From CAWEQO01 sp963811225 (GTDB taxonomy: Bacteria; Chloroflexota; Anaerolineae; Anaerolineales; Anaerolineaceae): a stretch of 64,000 nt of DNA. The translations under genes were made by a program, and so were the position numbers. This document shows, one piece after another, positions 24,985-34,156 of the stretch. How positions within the stretch are numbered: position 1 is the stretch's first letter; each line of letters begins with the position of its first letter. The notes under the pieces are model-generated. The model was not told where the DNA came from, made no database searches, and worked only from the letters and a program-made list of their open reading frames with translations. The DNA lies in assembly GCA_963811225.1 (NCBI GenBank), contig CAWEQO010000007.1, positions 327,514 to 391,513 on the forward strand, in the 5' to 3' direction.

Positions 24985-26877
24985 CTAATCCTCTCTGCTC
25001 TTTAAGTTCTCCCCACTGTCTTGCTCGATGATAAGAATTACCCCTTCGACCGCCTGCTGGCGGCTGATCAACCGGGTTGCCCTGATCCTGACCGTCACGC
25101 TCTTTCCGCGCCTGTTTACTGCATCGAGCAAGGTCTCTTCCTCATTTCTACCATCATGGTTCAATAAATTAAGAATTGGCCGGCGTAGCCTTTCGACCGG
25201 AAGGCCGATATCCAGGCTTAGCAAGTTGGCGCCAACCGCCTCTTCACTCCGCAGCCCCCACATTTCCTCCGACTGTTCGTTCCAGGCTTGCACCCGCAGT
25301 TCCTGGTCTACCACAATCACCCCTCCATGAATTCCTGAAAGGATCGAGGAGAGGAAGGCGTAGGCCTGATTCAAATCCACCGTTCGCTGGGTCAGTTCGT
25401 CATTCATCGTCTCCAGCTCTTCGTTGGTCGACTGAAGCTCTTCGTTCATCGTCTCCAGTTCTTCGTTCGTGGATTGAAGCTCCTCGTTGGTGGTTTCCAA
25501 CTCTTCGATCGTCGATTGGAGCTCCTCATTGGTGGTTTCCAACTCTTCGTTCGTGCTCTCGAGTTCCTCCATGGCAGTTTCAAGTTCCTGATTGGTGTGC
25601 TCGAGCTTGTTCTGCAAGCGCTTGTGCTCGGTGACATCGATAAACGTAACCAGCACGCCCAGATGAATTTCACCAACAAAGAGCGGCTTAAAGATGATGT
25701 TGAGATAGAGATCACCCGCGCTGGATGATTCCCAATTTACCTCCTTGACAACCACCGGCTCACGTCCCTTATTACGGGCCAACTCGATTGCCGAACGCAA
25801 ATCCACCGGCTGGTAGGAAACACGTAAATCCTGGATTGGCTTATTGATGTCTGCCGAAGTAATATGGAACATCTGCCGGACGGTTTTATTCGCCATGACC
25901 AGAGAATCGTTCCGATCAACGACCATTTGCCCGTTAACGCTGTTTTCAAAAGCGAGTCCGGCGGTTTCCATGGCGTTGGAAGCTGTGCTGGTATGGCCAT
26001 TTAGCCCTGGGCCGATGTACGACACCCGCTCCCAATCCCGGTTCACGCTCACCTTGGTAAAGACCCGCTGCTTGATATCCAACGGCATGAACAAACGCGT
26101 ATGCGTGAAAAGCATCTCCACTTTACCGAGGAACAAAAAGCCAGAATCGTTGAGCGCAAAGTGAAGCCGCTCAAGCACACTCGCCTGGGTCTCTGCATTG
26201 AAATACATCAACAGGTTGCGACAGATTAGCAGGTCGATCCGTGAAATCGGAGCGTCCTTGATCAGGTCATGGCGGCCAAAGATAATCGAGCGCCGCAGAT
26301 CTTTTTCGAAGACATAGTGGTGGCCGGTCACATCGAAATACTTTTCCAACAAATTCGCCGGGATACTCTCGACCTCTTTGGCGGAATAGCTTGCCAAGCG
26401 GGCGCGACTGAGCGCATCTTCGTCCAGGTCGGTCGCATAAACCTTCACTCGCCGCTTGAAGCCTTCCAGGCCCATGTGCTCGGCCAGCAGGATAGAGACC
26501 GTGTATACCTCTTCCCCCGAAGCGACCCCGGCGCACCAGACCCGAATCGGCTCGTTTTCTTCCTTCCCAGCCAGGATCTCGGGAATCACTTGCGTGTCCA
26601 GATATTCCCAGGCTGCGTTATCCCGGAAAAATGAAGTGACATTGATCAGGATTGTGTTGAACAACTCTACGAATTCATCCGGATGGACTTCCAGGTAATC
26701 CAAATATTCTTCCGGTGTTTCCACCTCAACAATCTGCATCCGTCGTCCGATCCTACGCCGCAGGCTGGCGCGCTTATATCCGGTGAAATCAAACCCACGC
26801 TTATCTTTCAGATATTCCAACAGGATCTCGTAAGAATTATTGGTTTTATCGTTCGCTTGGGTCAAGGGTAACTCCAT
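24985..26877 (-). CDS. CheR-type methyltransferase with coiled coil and PAS domains
   Basis: 630 residues. Residues about 12-275 are a CheR protein: the N-terminal helical domain, NVTSFFRDN, the SAM-binding VWCAGVASGEEVY and CRNLLMYFN. A PAS domain follows (about 300-420), then a long coiled coil made of ELE-x-x-NEE heptads (about 430-495), then a second PAS domain. This is the C-terminal half of the CheB-CheR-PAS hybrid proteins, split here from its CheB, whose gene overlaps the start by 32 bases. It probably methylates glutamates on a receptor or scaffold, but no chemoreceptor is in the window. Confidence 0.93.
   Translation of the reverse strand: MELPLTQANDKTNNSYEILLEYLKDKRGFDFTGYKRASLRRRIGRRMQIVEVETPEEYLDYLEVHPDEFVELFNTILINVTSFFRDNAAWEYLDTQVIPEILAGKEENEPIRVWCAGVASGEEVYTVSILLAEHMGLEGFKRRVKVYATDLDEDALSRARLASYSAKEVESIPANLLEKYFDVTGHHYVFEKDLRRSIIFGRHDLIKDAPISRIDLLICRNLLMYFNAETQASVLERLHFALNDSGFLFLGKVEMLFTHTRLFMPLDIKQRVFTKVSVNRDWERVSYIGPGLNGHTSTASNAMETAGLAFENSVNGQMVVDRNDSLVMANKTVRQMFHITSADINKPIQDLRVSYQPVDLRSAIELARNKGREPVVVKEVNWESSSAGDLYLNIIFKPLFVGEIHLGVLVTFIDVTEHKRLQNKLEHTNQELETAMEELESTNEELETTNEELQSTIEELETTNEELQSTNEELETMNEELQSTNEELETMNDELTQRTVDLNQAYAFLSSILSGIHGGVIVVDQELRVQAWNEQSEEMWGLRSEEAVGANLLSLDIGLPVERLRRPILNLLNHDGRNEEETLLDAVNRRGKSVTVRIRATRLISRQQAVEGVILIIEQDSGENLKSRED
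25398..25571 (-). repeat. 21-base coding repeats (heptad coiled coil)
   Basis: About eight tandem 21-base units with moderate divergence encode the ELE-T/S-x-NEE heptads of the CheR-PAS protein. They are coding repeats, not a CRISPR. Confidence 0.85.
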
Positions 26878-27481
26878 CTATGACGAGAGATATCAGTCGG
26901 GGTGAGATTTTAGTGAGGGGTAGGACGAAATCGATGGATCCGGTAGAAATTGCCGACCGGGGCATGCCAAAGTGCTCAGAGGACTGCTGGTCTTGGGCAA
27001 TGGTTACGCCCCCGTGCTGTTTGACTTGCTCGATGCCTTTACTGCCGTCAACGCCGGTGCCGGTTAAAATGACCGCAATCAGATGGCTGTTCAAGCGCTC
27101 GGCAGCAGAAGAGAATAAGACATCCGCAGATGGACGGACGAAATTCATAAGCTTGGTTTGCTCGAGAGAAAAGCTTTCATCGTCGTTCACCAACAAATGC
27201 CAATCAGGGGGTGCGATATACACCGTCCCAGCCTGCCAATGCTCTCGATCTTCGGCTTGTTTCACAATGAGAGAGCAGCGTCGGGAGAGAATCTGTGCGA
27301 GCAAGCTTTTGCGTTTGGGAGCGAGATGCTGAACAACCGCAATTGCAACAGGAAAATTCGCGGGCAGTGGAGCCAACAGAATCCTTAACGCTTCAAGCCC
27401 ACCGGCTGAAGCTGCGATTGTTATCAGGTTGAACTTGCCTTGAGGCATTGTCAAATTGGATTCCGTTTTCTGTGGCAGCAT
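26846..27481 (-). CDS. CheB-type methylesterase domain protein
   Basis: About 211 residues: a stand-alone CheB catalytic domain without a receiver. The Ser-His-Asp set is visible in AASAGGLEA, AVVQHL and LTGTGVDGSKG. The start at ATG 27481 is chosen over a TTG six bases upstream; a later ATG at 27448 is also possible. The end overlaps the CheR gene by 32 bases, so the pair is translationally coupled. It would remove methyl or amide groups added by the CheR partner. Confidence 0.92.
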   Translation of the reverse strand: MLPQKTESNLTMPQGKFNLITIAASAGGLEALRILLAPLPANFPVAIAVVQHLAPKRKSLLAQILSRRCSLIVKQAEDREHWQAGTVYIAPPDWHLLVNDDESFSLEQTKLMNFVRPSADVLFSSAAERLNSHLIAVILTGTGVDGSKGIEQVKQHGGVTIAQDQQSSEHFGMPRSAISTGSIDFVLPLTKISPRLISLVIDGVTLDPSER

Positions 27482-27538
27482 TCCCAACTTATGTATCTTT
27501 GAAGGTGCTCAATCAAGTCCTGCCTGAGCAGTTATCCT

Positions 27539-28795
27539 TTATATTTTATCTTCAATCTTTGATTCGTTACGATTAAATGGGACCGGCAAACCCTCTGTCT
27601 CTGGATTTTCCCTCATCAGCAATGAACGGATGACCTCGGCTTTAGCCTCCGCGTCGGCTGCGGTCCGTGAAAAGGCCTCCTTTGATCGCTTCATATCACG
27701 TTCATCTGCGCGGCTTGCCAGGCGTTTCGAGAGGGATGCTCGCTCCTCTAAAATGCGCACTGCCGCCCAAAGGGCATACTCCACCGCTCCATCTTGTTTG
27801 CTGACCAGGCTGTCTTGAGAAAAAATATGGCCTACCTGGCACTGGTAGCGAACGATCCCTTTTTCGGTCAGTTCCCACAACACGCCTCCGCACTCCGGAC
27901 AGGTCAGCAGCGTTCGCGGGCTGGTATAGTCATCGGCCACAAAATGCTCGTGATCCTGATTGAGTAGTTCTTTTCCCTCTTTCATCTCGGTATTCGTTCT
28001 CTGCTTTCTAATCGACCAGTCGGGTTGATTGACGAGGTCGATAATCGTCTCCGCGATTTCTTCAATCGATTGAACGTAATCGACCTGGACCGTTTGAATC
28101 ACGTACTGCGGCAGCCCTGGAAAGGCGGCTTCATCCGGGCTTTGAACAATCGAGACGCCGCCTCTGCTGCTGATATCCTGCAGCCCCATCGCCCCATCCA
28201 TCATTGTTCCAGACAAAATGATGCCGGCCAGATTGGAATCGGGCACTTCGGCCACAGAGTGAAATAAAATATCAATCGACGGACGGACGCCATTCACACG
28301 CGGGCCAGACGAAAGGACCATCTTTCCATCACTCACAATCAAGTGATAGTTCGATGGCGCCACGTAGATATGGCCTGGCTGGATCTTCTCCCCACTCACG
28401 ACGTGGGAGGCCTTCAGATGGCTCTTGCGGTTCAAAATGGTCGGTAAGATGCTCTTCCCTGTTGTTGGAACATGCAAAACAACCAAAATAGCGGCCGGTA
28501 AATCGGCCGGTAAATAACTGAATAATGTCGTAAGCGCCTCTACGCCACCGGCGGATGCGCCAACAACGATAAGATTGATTGCAGCCAAGGGCCTACCTTT
28601 CCCTCTTCTATCGTCATTAATAAAATGAATGGGCGTTGGCTGTACGTTCTTTCCGAACCTGTAGATTTTTGCATTTTGGGGACGCGAGACCGGAGTAACA
28701 CTACAACCAGTCAGGCTTGAAAACGGTCTACCATTCGGGCTTGATGTTTGCAGCCCATTTGACAGTTTCATTATAACAGATTTGCTCTTCTCCAT
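27539..28795 (-). CDS. CheB methylesterase with C-terminal zinc-binding domain
   Basis: 418 residues. After about 70 poorly conserved residues comes a full CheB domain: VGASAGGVEAL, VVLHVPTTGKS and LSGTMMDGAMGL. From about residue 300 there is a CPECGG knuckle with a later YQCQVGH, then a helical tail. This CheB plus zinc-ribbon form is a known variant in stand-alone CheB proteins. It lies just upstream of the second CheB and on the same strand, giving two methylesterases for a single CheR. Confidence 0.88.
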   Translation of the reverse strand: MEKSKSVIMKLSNGLQTSSPNGRPFSSLTGCSVTPVSRPQNAKIYRFGKNVQPTPIHFINDDRRGKGRPLAAINLIVVGASAGGVEALTTLFSYLPADLPAAILVVLHVPTTGKSILPTILNRKSHLKASHVVSGEKIQPGHIYVAPSNYHLIVSDGKMVLSSGPRVNGVRPSIDILFHSVAEVPDSNLAGIILSGTMMDGAMGLQDISSRGGVSIVQSPDEAAFPGLPQYVIQTVQVDYVQSIEEIAETIIDLVNQPDWSIRKQRTNTEMKEGKELLNQDHEHFVADDYTSPRTLLTCPECGGVLWELTEKGIVRYQCQVGHIFSQDSLVSKQDGAVEYALWAAVRILEERASLSKRLASRADERDMKRSKEAFSRTAADAEAKAEVIRSLLMRENPETEGLPVPFNRNESKIEDKI

Positions 28796-28834
28796 CTTGC
28801 AGTCTTCTTTTTACGAGAGCAATCAAGTTGTGTG

Positions 28835-28872
28835 GATGGATCGCAGGTTGACCTGCCGGCCTGCGATCCATC
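28835..28872. repeat. 13-bp inverted repeat in divergent promoter region
   Basis: GATGGATCGCAGG (28835-28847) and its exact complement (28860-28872) with a 12-base loop, between the divergent CheB (28795) and kinase (29146) genes. Another stem, GCGCCTGGC/GCCAGGCGC, lies near 28970-29003. The 350-base gap has no gene; these may be operators or leader hairpins. Confidence 0.5.
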
Positions 28873-29145
28873 TACATCCAAATAACGTGCGCCTATTGAC
28901 GTCCGCCTATAATTCACTACAATGGTATAGAATGATGTTGTGTGGGGAAATACCGATCATTTTCCAATCATGGCGCCTGGCCGGATTTGCCTGAGCGCCA
29001 GGCGCAGTATTTCCCATTAAGGCTGTTGGTCGACGATATTCATCTGGCTGTTGCCTCTTCAGCTTGGCGAGGCGGGAACCGATTATCCGCCTCATCTTAC
29101 TCAGCACGACAGCCAAAACTTCCGTTTGAGACGAGGTCACTTGCT

Positions 29146-32100
29146 ATGGCAGAGCAAGAAGTATCCGGGACAACTCCTCTTCCTTCGCTAACAGGTCCTG
29201 ATGAAGAACCCGAAGGCAATCAGCCGGGGCTCCTTTCCGTTCCTCAAAGACAGGAAAAAGAATGGCTCGAACGCCTCGAACAAGAAAATGGGCACCTGCA
29301 TTCGCAGGTCAAGCATTTTCAAGAAGTCCTCAATGGAATCAAGGATGGGTTTGCCGTACTCGATTCCGAAATGCGCTTTACTTATGTCAATCCACCCTTT
29401 GCAGAGATAGGTGGTTTTACACCGCTCGAATGCACCGGCCGCTCCATTTGGGAAGCCTTCCCCGATTTAGCCGGGACCGATCTCGAATTGAACTGCCGCA
29501 AGACGATGCAGGAGCGCAAGCCGGTCCAGTTCGATCTGACAGACACCGGCAGCGATTCCTGTTACAGTATATCGATTTCCCCGGTTGACAGTGGGATCTC
29601 TATCTACTGGAAGGACCTCAGCCTTTCAAGGCGAACGAAAACCCAGCGCAACCGGCTGCTGCAAGAGAACCGCAACCAGCTCGAACAGCTGGCATCCGAG
29701 CGATCTCGCCTGGAGACGGTGCTGGCTCATTCACCGGTAGGGGTTATCGTAGTCAATGCCAGGGGAGGCATTCGCTATTACAACCCGGCTGCTCAGCAGA
29801 TCATCGGCCAATCTATTCCTTTTTCAAAAGATTACAGCTCTCATGATCTACTTCCCCTCTTCTATCCAGACGGGCCTGCGGTACCCCCACGCGAACGGCC
29901 GCTGGTCAAGTCGGCGCTAGACGGCGAGACACTCATCAATTACCAGTATGACATTGTCTGGGCAGACGGGCAGCGCATTTGTATCACAGGAAGTTCAGCG
30001 CCGATCTACGACACACAGGGCAGTATTAGCGGCGCCGTCGCTGTTTTCTCGGATATCACCAGACAAAAACAAGCCGAGCGCGACAGCGCCTTCCTGTACT
30101 CCCTTGGCAAGTGGCTGATGGAAGTGCGCTCGCCGCAAGAGGTGATCGACGGAGCGGTGGAACAGATCGGAGTGTATCTGAAGGTAGACCGCTGCATCCT
30201 GGCCGATGTCAACTCGAAGGGGAGAAAATACCAGATCGTTGGAGATTATCACAAGGGTCTGCCGAAGATACACCTGGATCTACCGGTCGAAGAGTTTCCG
30301 GAAATGCTGCGGACTGCCTTCAACAGCGGCCAACCGGTTGTGCTCGAAGACCTTTCCATGGAACTCGAGCTTAAAGGGGTGGCGGATGCATTCGCCAATC
30401 TTTACCAGATACGATCGTTTTTGACGATTCCCTGGCTCGACACATCCGGCCGCTGGGGCGCTTTGCTGACCGTCGCCCGCAGCAAGCCACACGCCTGGTC
30501 GCAAGAAGTGGTCAAGTTCCTATCTGCGGCGACCGGCATGATCTGGCTGGCCGTTCAAAATGCCCGCCTCTATACGGACTTGCAAAATTCGCGCGAGCGC
30601 TTCCACCTGGCTCTGAAAGACTCCCCCATCTTCACAGGCAGCACCGACCGGCAGTTGCGCTTCACCTGGGTGTACAACCCGTTCCTCGGCTTTACCGCAG
30701 AAGCGACGCTGGGCAAGCGCATCGACGAGCTTCTGGCATCAGAAAAAGCTGCGCAAGCAATGAACGCCATGCAAGCAGTTCTGGACAGCGGAAAAGGCCA
30801 GCACAGCGAGTGGACTTATCTCCACGAAGATGGGACGACCTACACCTACGATCTCTTCTTAGAGCCGCTGCCCGGCAGTGAGGGCGGCCCGGCGGGCGTT
30901 TCCATGGTCGCCATCGACATCACAGACCGCAAGAAGCTCGAAAAGGAGCTCATCCGCCGCGAAACCCAGTACCGGCTCATGCTCAACACCACGTTCGATG
31001 GGGTCTGGATTATCGACCAGGACGGCAAGACCAGCTTCATCAACGATCATGGTGCGGCCATCCTGGGCTGTACCCCGCGCGAGATGACCGGCGGCAGCAG
31101 CCGCGCCTACATCTTCCCCGAGGACTTGCCGCGCGAGGCCAAGAACTGGAAGCGACGCCAGCAGGGGATCAACCAGTTTAGCGAGCAGCGCTTGCGCCAC
31201 AAGGAAGGCCATGAGATCTGGATCCTCTCTTCCACCTCATTAATCGAAGGGGACAATGAAGAGTACCAGGGCACGTTGATGATGTTTAGAGACATCACCT
31301 CACAGAAGCTGGCCGAGGCGGCCCTGCGAGAGAGCAACGAGCGCTTCCGGATTGCCCTGAAAGCCGCGCCGATCACCGTCTTCAACACCGATGACCAGCT
31401 GCGATACACCTGGGTCTACAACCCCCACGGATCGATCAGCTCGGGCGAGATTGTGGGCAAGCGCGATGAAGAGATCCTGGCGGCCGAGGATGCGGCCGAG
31501 ATGATCGCCTTGAAGCAATCGGTCATCGACAGCGGCGTCGGGGTGCGCAAAGAGGTCCGGCTCAAACACAGCGGCAAGTGGGCGGTGTACGATATCAACC
31601 TGGAACCGCTGCTGGGCAGCCTGGGTCAAATCGTGGGGCTGGTGGGCGCTGCGATGGATGTGACCGCACAGCACAGGATCGAGGAAGAGAGCTCGCGGAA
31701 TCGCTCTCGCGTCGATGTCCAGCGGCGCCTGATCCAGCAGCGCGAGCAAGAGCGCCTGCAAATTGCGCGCGACCTGCACGATACGGTCTTGCAAGAGCTA
31801 ATCGGTGTCCACTTCACCTTAAGCGAAGCGATTTCTATCCCCGATAAAGATATGCGCTTACGGAAAATGGAGTCGCTGCAGCACGAGATCCGCACGCAGA
31901 TCCATACGCTGCGCAACTACTGCAACGATCTGCGCCCACCTTCGCTGGCGCCTTTTGGGTTGGAGCGCGCCATTCGCTCGCACATATCCACTTTTCGCGA
32001 ACGCTATCCGGGCTACACCTGTTCTTTGAACCTTTATAAAGATGGGCAGACACTGCCAGAAGAGATACGGATGGTGCTGTACCGGGTGTATCAAGAGGCG

Positions 32101-32391
32101 CTGAGCAACATAGTCAAGCACGCCCATGCCGACCGGGTATGGGTGCGGCTCTCGGTCCGCAAGAACCGGGTGGAGATCGAGATCAAGGATAACGGCAAGG
32201 GGTTTCACCTACCGGAACGCTGGCCCGAGCAGATGGCGCATTCGGGGCATTTTGGTCTGCTGGGCATGCAGGAGCGGGTTGAAGCGGTAGGAGGAAGATT
32301 GCAAATTCGGACGCAAGTTGGCCGAGGGACCAGGGTGATCAGTATCATACCAATTGAAGATCTTACAACACAGGAAACTGAGCAATTATGA
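29146..32391 (+). CDS. Multi-PAS/GAF sensor histidine kinase
   Basis: 1081 residues from the ATG at 29146, chosen for GAGGT eight bases upstream; a frame-open start 204 bases earlier has no ribosome site. Several PAS domains (first near residues 55-160, a second with SPVGVIVVNA, later ones near 500-870) surround a GAF domain (about 320-480). The C-terminus has HisKA_3 with phospho-His in ARDLHDTVLQELIG and a HATPase domain with N-box ALSNIVKHAHA and IKDNGKGFH. It is soluble. The stop overlaps the start of the response regulator gene as ATGA, so the two are a cognate pair. Confidence 0.93.
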   Translation: MAEQEVSGTTPLPSLTGPDEEPEGNQPGLLSVPQRQEKEWLERLEQENGHLHSQVKHFQEVLNGIKDGFAVLDSEMRFTYVNPPFAEIGGFTPLECTGRSIWEAFPDLAGTDLELNCRKTMQERKPVQFDLTDTGSDSCYSISISPVDSGISIYWKDLSLSRRTKTQRNRLLQENRNQLEQLASERSRLETVLAHSPVGVIVVNARGGIRYYNPAAQQIIGQSIPFSKDYSSHDLLPLFYPDGPAVPPRERPLVKSALDGETLINYQYDIVWADGQRICITGSSAPIYDTQGSISGAVAVFSDITRQKQAERDSAFLYSLGKWLMEVRSPQEVIDGAVEQIGVYLKVDRCILADVNSKGRKYQIVGDYHKGLPKIHLDLPVEEFPEMLRTAFNSGQPVVLEDLSMELELKGVADAFANLYQIRSFLTIPWLDTSGRWGALLTVARSKPHAWSQEVVKFLSAATGMIWLAVQNARLYTDLQNSRERFHLALKDSPIFTGSTDRQLRFTWVYNPFLGFTAEATLGKRIDELLASEKAAQAMNAMQAVLDSGKGQHSEWTYLHEDGTTYTYDLFLEPLPGSEGGPAGVSMVAIDITDRKKLEKELIRRETQYRLMLNTTFDGVWIIDQDGKTSFINDHGAAILGCTPREMTGGSSRAYIFPEDLPREAKNWKRRQQGINQFSEQRLRHKEGHEIWILSSTSLIEGDNEEYQGTLMMFRDITSQKLAEAALRESNERFRIALKAAPITVFNTDDQLRYTWVYNPHGSISSGEIVGKRDEEILAAEDAAEMIALKQSVIDSGVGVRKEVRLKHSGKWAVYDINLEPLLGSLGQIVGLVGAAMDVTAQHRIEEESSRNRSRVDVQRRLIQQREQERLQIARDLHDTVLQELIGVHFTLSEAISIPDKDMRLRKMESLQHEIRTQIHTLRNYCNDLRPPSLAPFGLERAIRSHISTFRERYPGYTCSLNLYKDGQTLPEEIRMVLYRVYQEALSNIVKHAHADRVWVRLSVRKNRVEIEIKDNGKGFHLPERWPEQMAHSGHFGLLGMQERVEAVGGRLQIRTQVGRGTRVISIIPIEDLTTQETEQL

Positions 32392-32813
32392 AGAAAATTC
32401 GCGTTGTCGTCGCAGACGATCATGCCGTGATGCGCATGGGTATCGTCAATTTGTTCAACCGCCAGGATGACCTCGAAGTGGTCGGTGAAGCCAAGAATGG
32501 CAAAGAAGCCCTCCAGGTCATCAAAGAGACCGAGCCGGATGTGATCGTGCTGGATATGCAAATGCCCGTGATGGACGGCGTGGAGGTTGCGCTGGCGTTG
32601 AAGAAGATGGAAAGCCAGGTGAAGATTCTGGCTTTCAGCGCCTTCAATGAGAAATATTACATCATCTCCCTGCTGGAACTGGGCGCGTGTGGGTACCTGA
32701 CGAAAGACGAAGACCCCAATATGCTGGTGAAAGCGGTGCGCGGCATTGCCAGGGGCGAGCGAGACTGGCTCTCTCCAAGCGTGGCGGAGACGATTAAAAA
32801 GGATTTGGAGTAA
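32388..32813 (+). CDS. Receiver-only response regulator, NarL-like
   Basis: 141 residues. A complete receiver domain: acidic pair VADDHAVM, phospho-acceptor Asp in VIVLDMQMPVMDG, and a Lys in YLTKDED. It ends just after the receiver (SPSVAETIKKDLE), where NarL/FixJ proteins continue with a LuxR-type helix-turn-helix; that output domain is missing and no open frame continues it. It may act by protein contact or phosphotransfer. It is coupled to the kinase by an ATGA overlap. Confidence 0.93.
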   Translation: MKKIRVVVADDHAVMRMGIVNLFNRQDDLEVVGEAKNGKEALQVIKETEPDVIVLDMQMPVMDGVEVALALKKMESQVKILAFSAFNEKYYIISLLELGACGYLTKDEDPNMLVKAVRGIARGERDWLSPSVAETIKKDLE

Positions 32814-32845
32814 AATCCGGCATCATTGGATTTCAGGAGCCCTGC

Positions 32846-33835
32846 ATGATCTTTGTCGACAACCAGCAGGTCATCGACCCTGCCGTCAACCTTGCCATCG
32901 AAGAATATCTGCTGCGTAACTTTAGCGGTGATGAGGAAATCCTTCTGTTTTATATCAACGAACCGTCGATTATCATCGGGCGGAATCAGAATACGCTGGA
33001 AGAGATCAATCACGAGTATGTGGAAGCCCACAACATCCACGTCGTGCGGCGGCTGTCGGGCGGCGGGGCGGTATATCACGACCTGGGCAATCTAAACTTC
33101 AGCTTCATCTCACACAACCGGCCGGAGAACGTACACAACTTTAAGAAATTCACCGGGCCGGTGGTGCAGACCCTGCGTAAGATGGGCGTCGCGGCGGAGG
33201 TGAGCGGCCGCAACGACATCCTGGTAGAGGGGCGCAAGATATCGGGCAACGCTCAGTATATCAGCGGCAAGCGCATGTTCAGCCACGGCACCCTGCTGTT
33301 CGACTCAGACCTGGCGTGTGTGGCGGATGCGCTCCATGTCAAGATGAGCAAGATCACCTCAAAGGGGTTGAAATCGGTGCGCAGCCGGGTGGCGAACATC
33401 AGCGAGTTCCTGCACGAGCCGGTCACGCTGGAGCAGTTCCGCCGGCGCATCCTGGAGGAAACCTTTGCCGGAGTGGAAGGCATCCCCGAATACCGGCTCA
33501 GCGGAGCAGACTGGGAGGCGATCCATGCCTTGGCGGACGAACGCTATCGCAGTTGGGACTGGAACTACGGCAAATCGCCGGATTTCAACCTGCAGAAGAC
33601 GCAGCGCTTCCCGATGGGTGAGATCGACGCCCGGATCGACGTGCAGAACGGGGTGATCCGGGCGGTAAAGTTTTACGGCGATTTCTTCGGGCAGTCGGAT
33701 GTGAGTGAGGTGGAACAGTGTCTGGTGGGAGTGCGCTTCACCCGTCAAAGCCTGAAGGATGCACTGTGCGACGTGGAGGTGGAGCGTTATTTCCACGGAC
33801 TGGGCTGCGAAGAGTTTGTGCGGTTTCTGTATTGA
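32846..33835 (+). CDS. lplA: Lipoate-protein ligase A
   Basis: 329 residues, about the size of the ligase with its C-terminal accessory domain. The catalytic core carries the family motifs VRRLSGGGAVYHDLGNLNFS and GRNDILVEGRKISGNAQ. It activates free lipoate with ATP and attaches it to Lys of E2 and H proteins in the cytoplasm. It starts 32 bases after the response regulator. Its last 27 bases, with 20 bases of downstream sequence, are repeated 156 bases further on. Confidence 0.94.
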   Translation: MIFVDNQQVIDPAVNLAIEEYLLRNFSGDEEILLFYINEPSIIIGRNQNTLEEINHEYVEAHNIHVVRRLSGGGAVYHDLGNLNFSFISHNRPENVHNFKKFTGPVVQTLRKMGVAAEVSGRNDILVEGRKISGNAQYISGKRMFSHGTLLFDSDLACVADALHVKMSKITSKGLKSVRSRVANISEFLHEPVTLEQFRRRILEETFAGVEGIPEYRLSGADWEAIHALADERYRSWDWNYGKSPDFNLQKTQRFPMGEIDARIDVQNGVIRAVKFYGDFFGQSDVSEVEQCLVGVRFTRQSLKDALCDVEVERYFHGLGCEEFVRFLY

Positions 33836-34011
33836 GGGGGAAGCAGCCCCAGACATCCTCGCGAAGCACCCTGTTAAGGGCTGTCTGGGGTAGATTGCCG
33901 GGAGGCTCCTGCGGCGCGGATACATCGAACGCTGTCTACCCCAGTCAAGGATGACTGGGGCTACGAGGAGTTTGTGCGGTTCTTGTATTGAGAGGGAAGC
34001 AGCCCCAGACA
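33809..34011 (+). repeat. Duplicated lplA tail and GC-rich palindromes
   Basis: A 47-base direct repeat (33809-33855 and 33965-34011, 3 mismatches) contains the final codons of lplA (EEFVRFLY-stop) and the following AAGCAGCCCCAGACA. Between and after the copies are REP-like palindromes built from CCCCAGAC/GTCTGGGG and CCCCAGTC/GACTGGGG. No gene is present in 33836-34156. Confidence 0.8.
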
Positions 34012-34099
34012 AGGATGTCTGGGACTGCGCGATCATAGGATGACAATTGGGGCTGCATGGCTGAGCAGTTTCGCAAAAAATATAGAAATTATTAAAAAG

Positions 34100-34130
34100 T
34101 TGAGAAGCGCCTGGGATTCTTCGTTATAAT
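34100..34130 (+). promoter_or_regulatory. Possible promoter of the frameshifted kinase gene
   Basis: TTGAGA (34100-34105) and TATAAT (34125-34130) with a 19-base spacer, 26 bases before the start codon. Confidence 0.4.
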
Positions 34131-34156
34131 CGGTAACACGGATTGGAAAGGGCTTC

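Noticed and set aside
25398..25571. Second CRISPR-like repeat cluster
   Set aside because: 21-base divergent units without spacers, in frame with a coiled coil.
28942..29145. N-terminal extension of the large kinase
   Set aside because: No ribosome site at the upstream start and no conserved text; the hairpins indicate untranslated leader.
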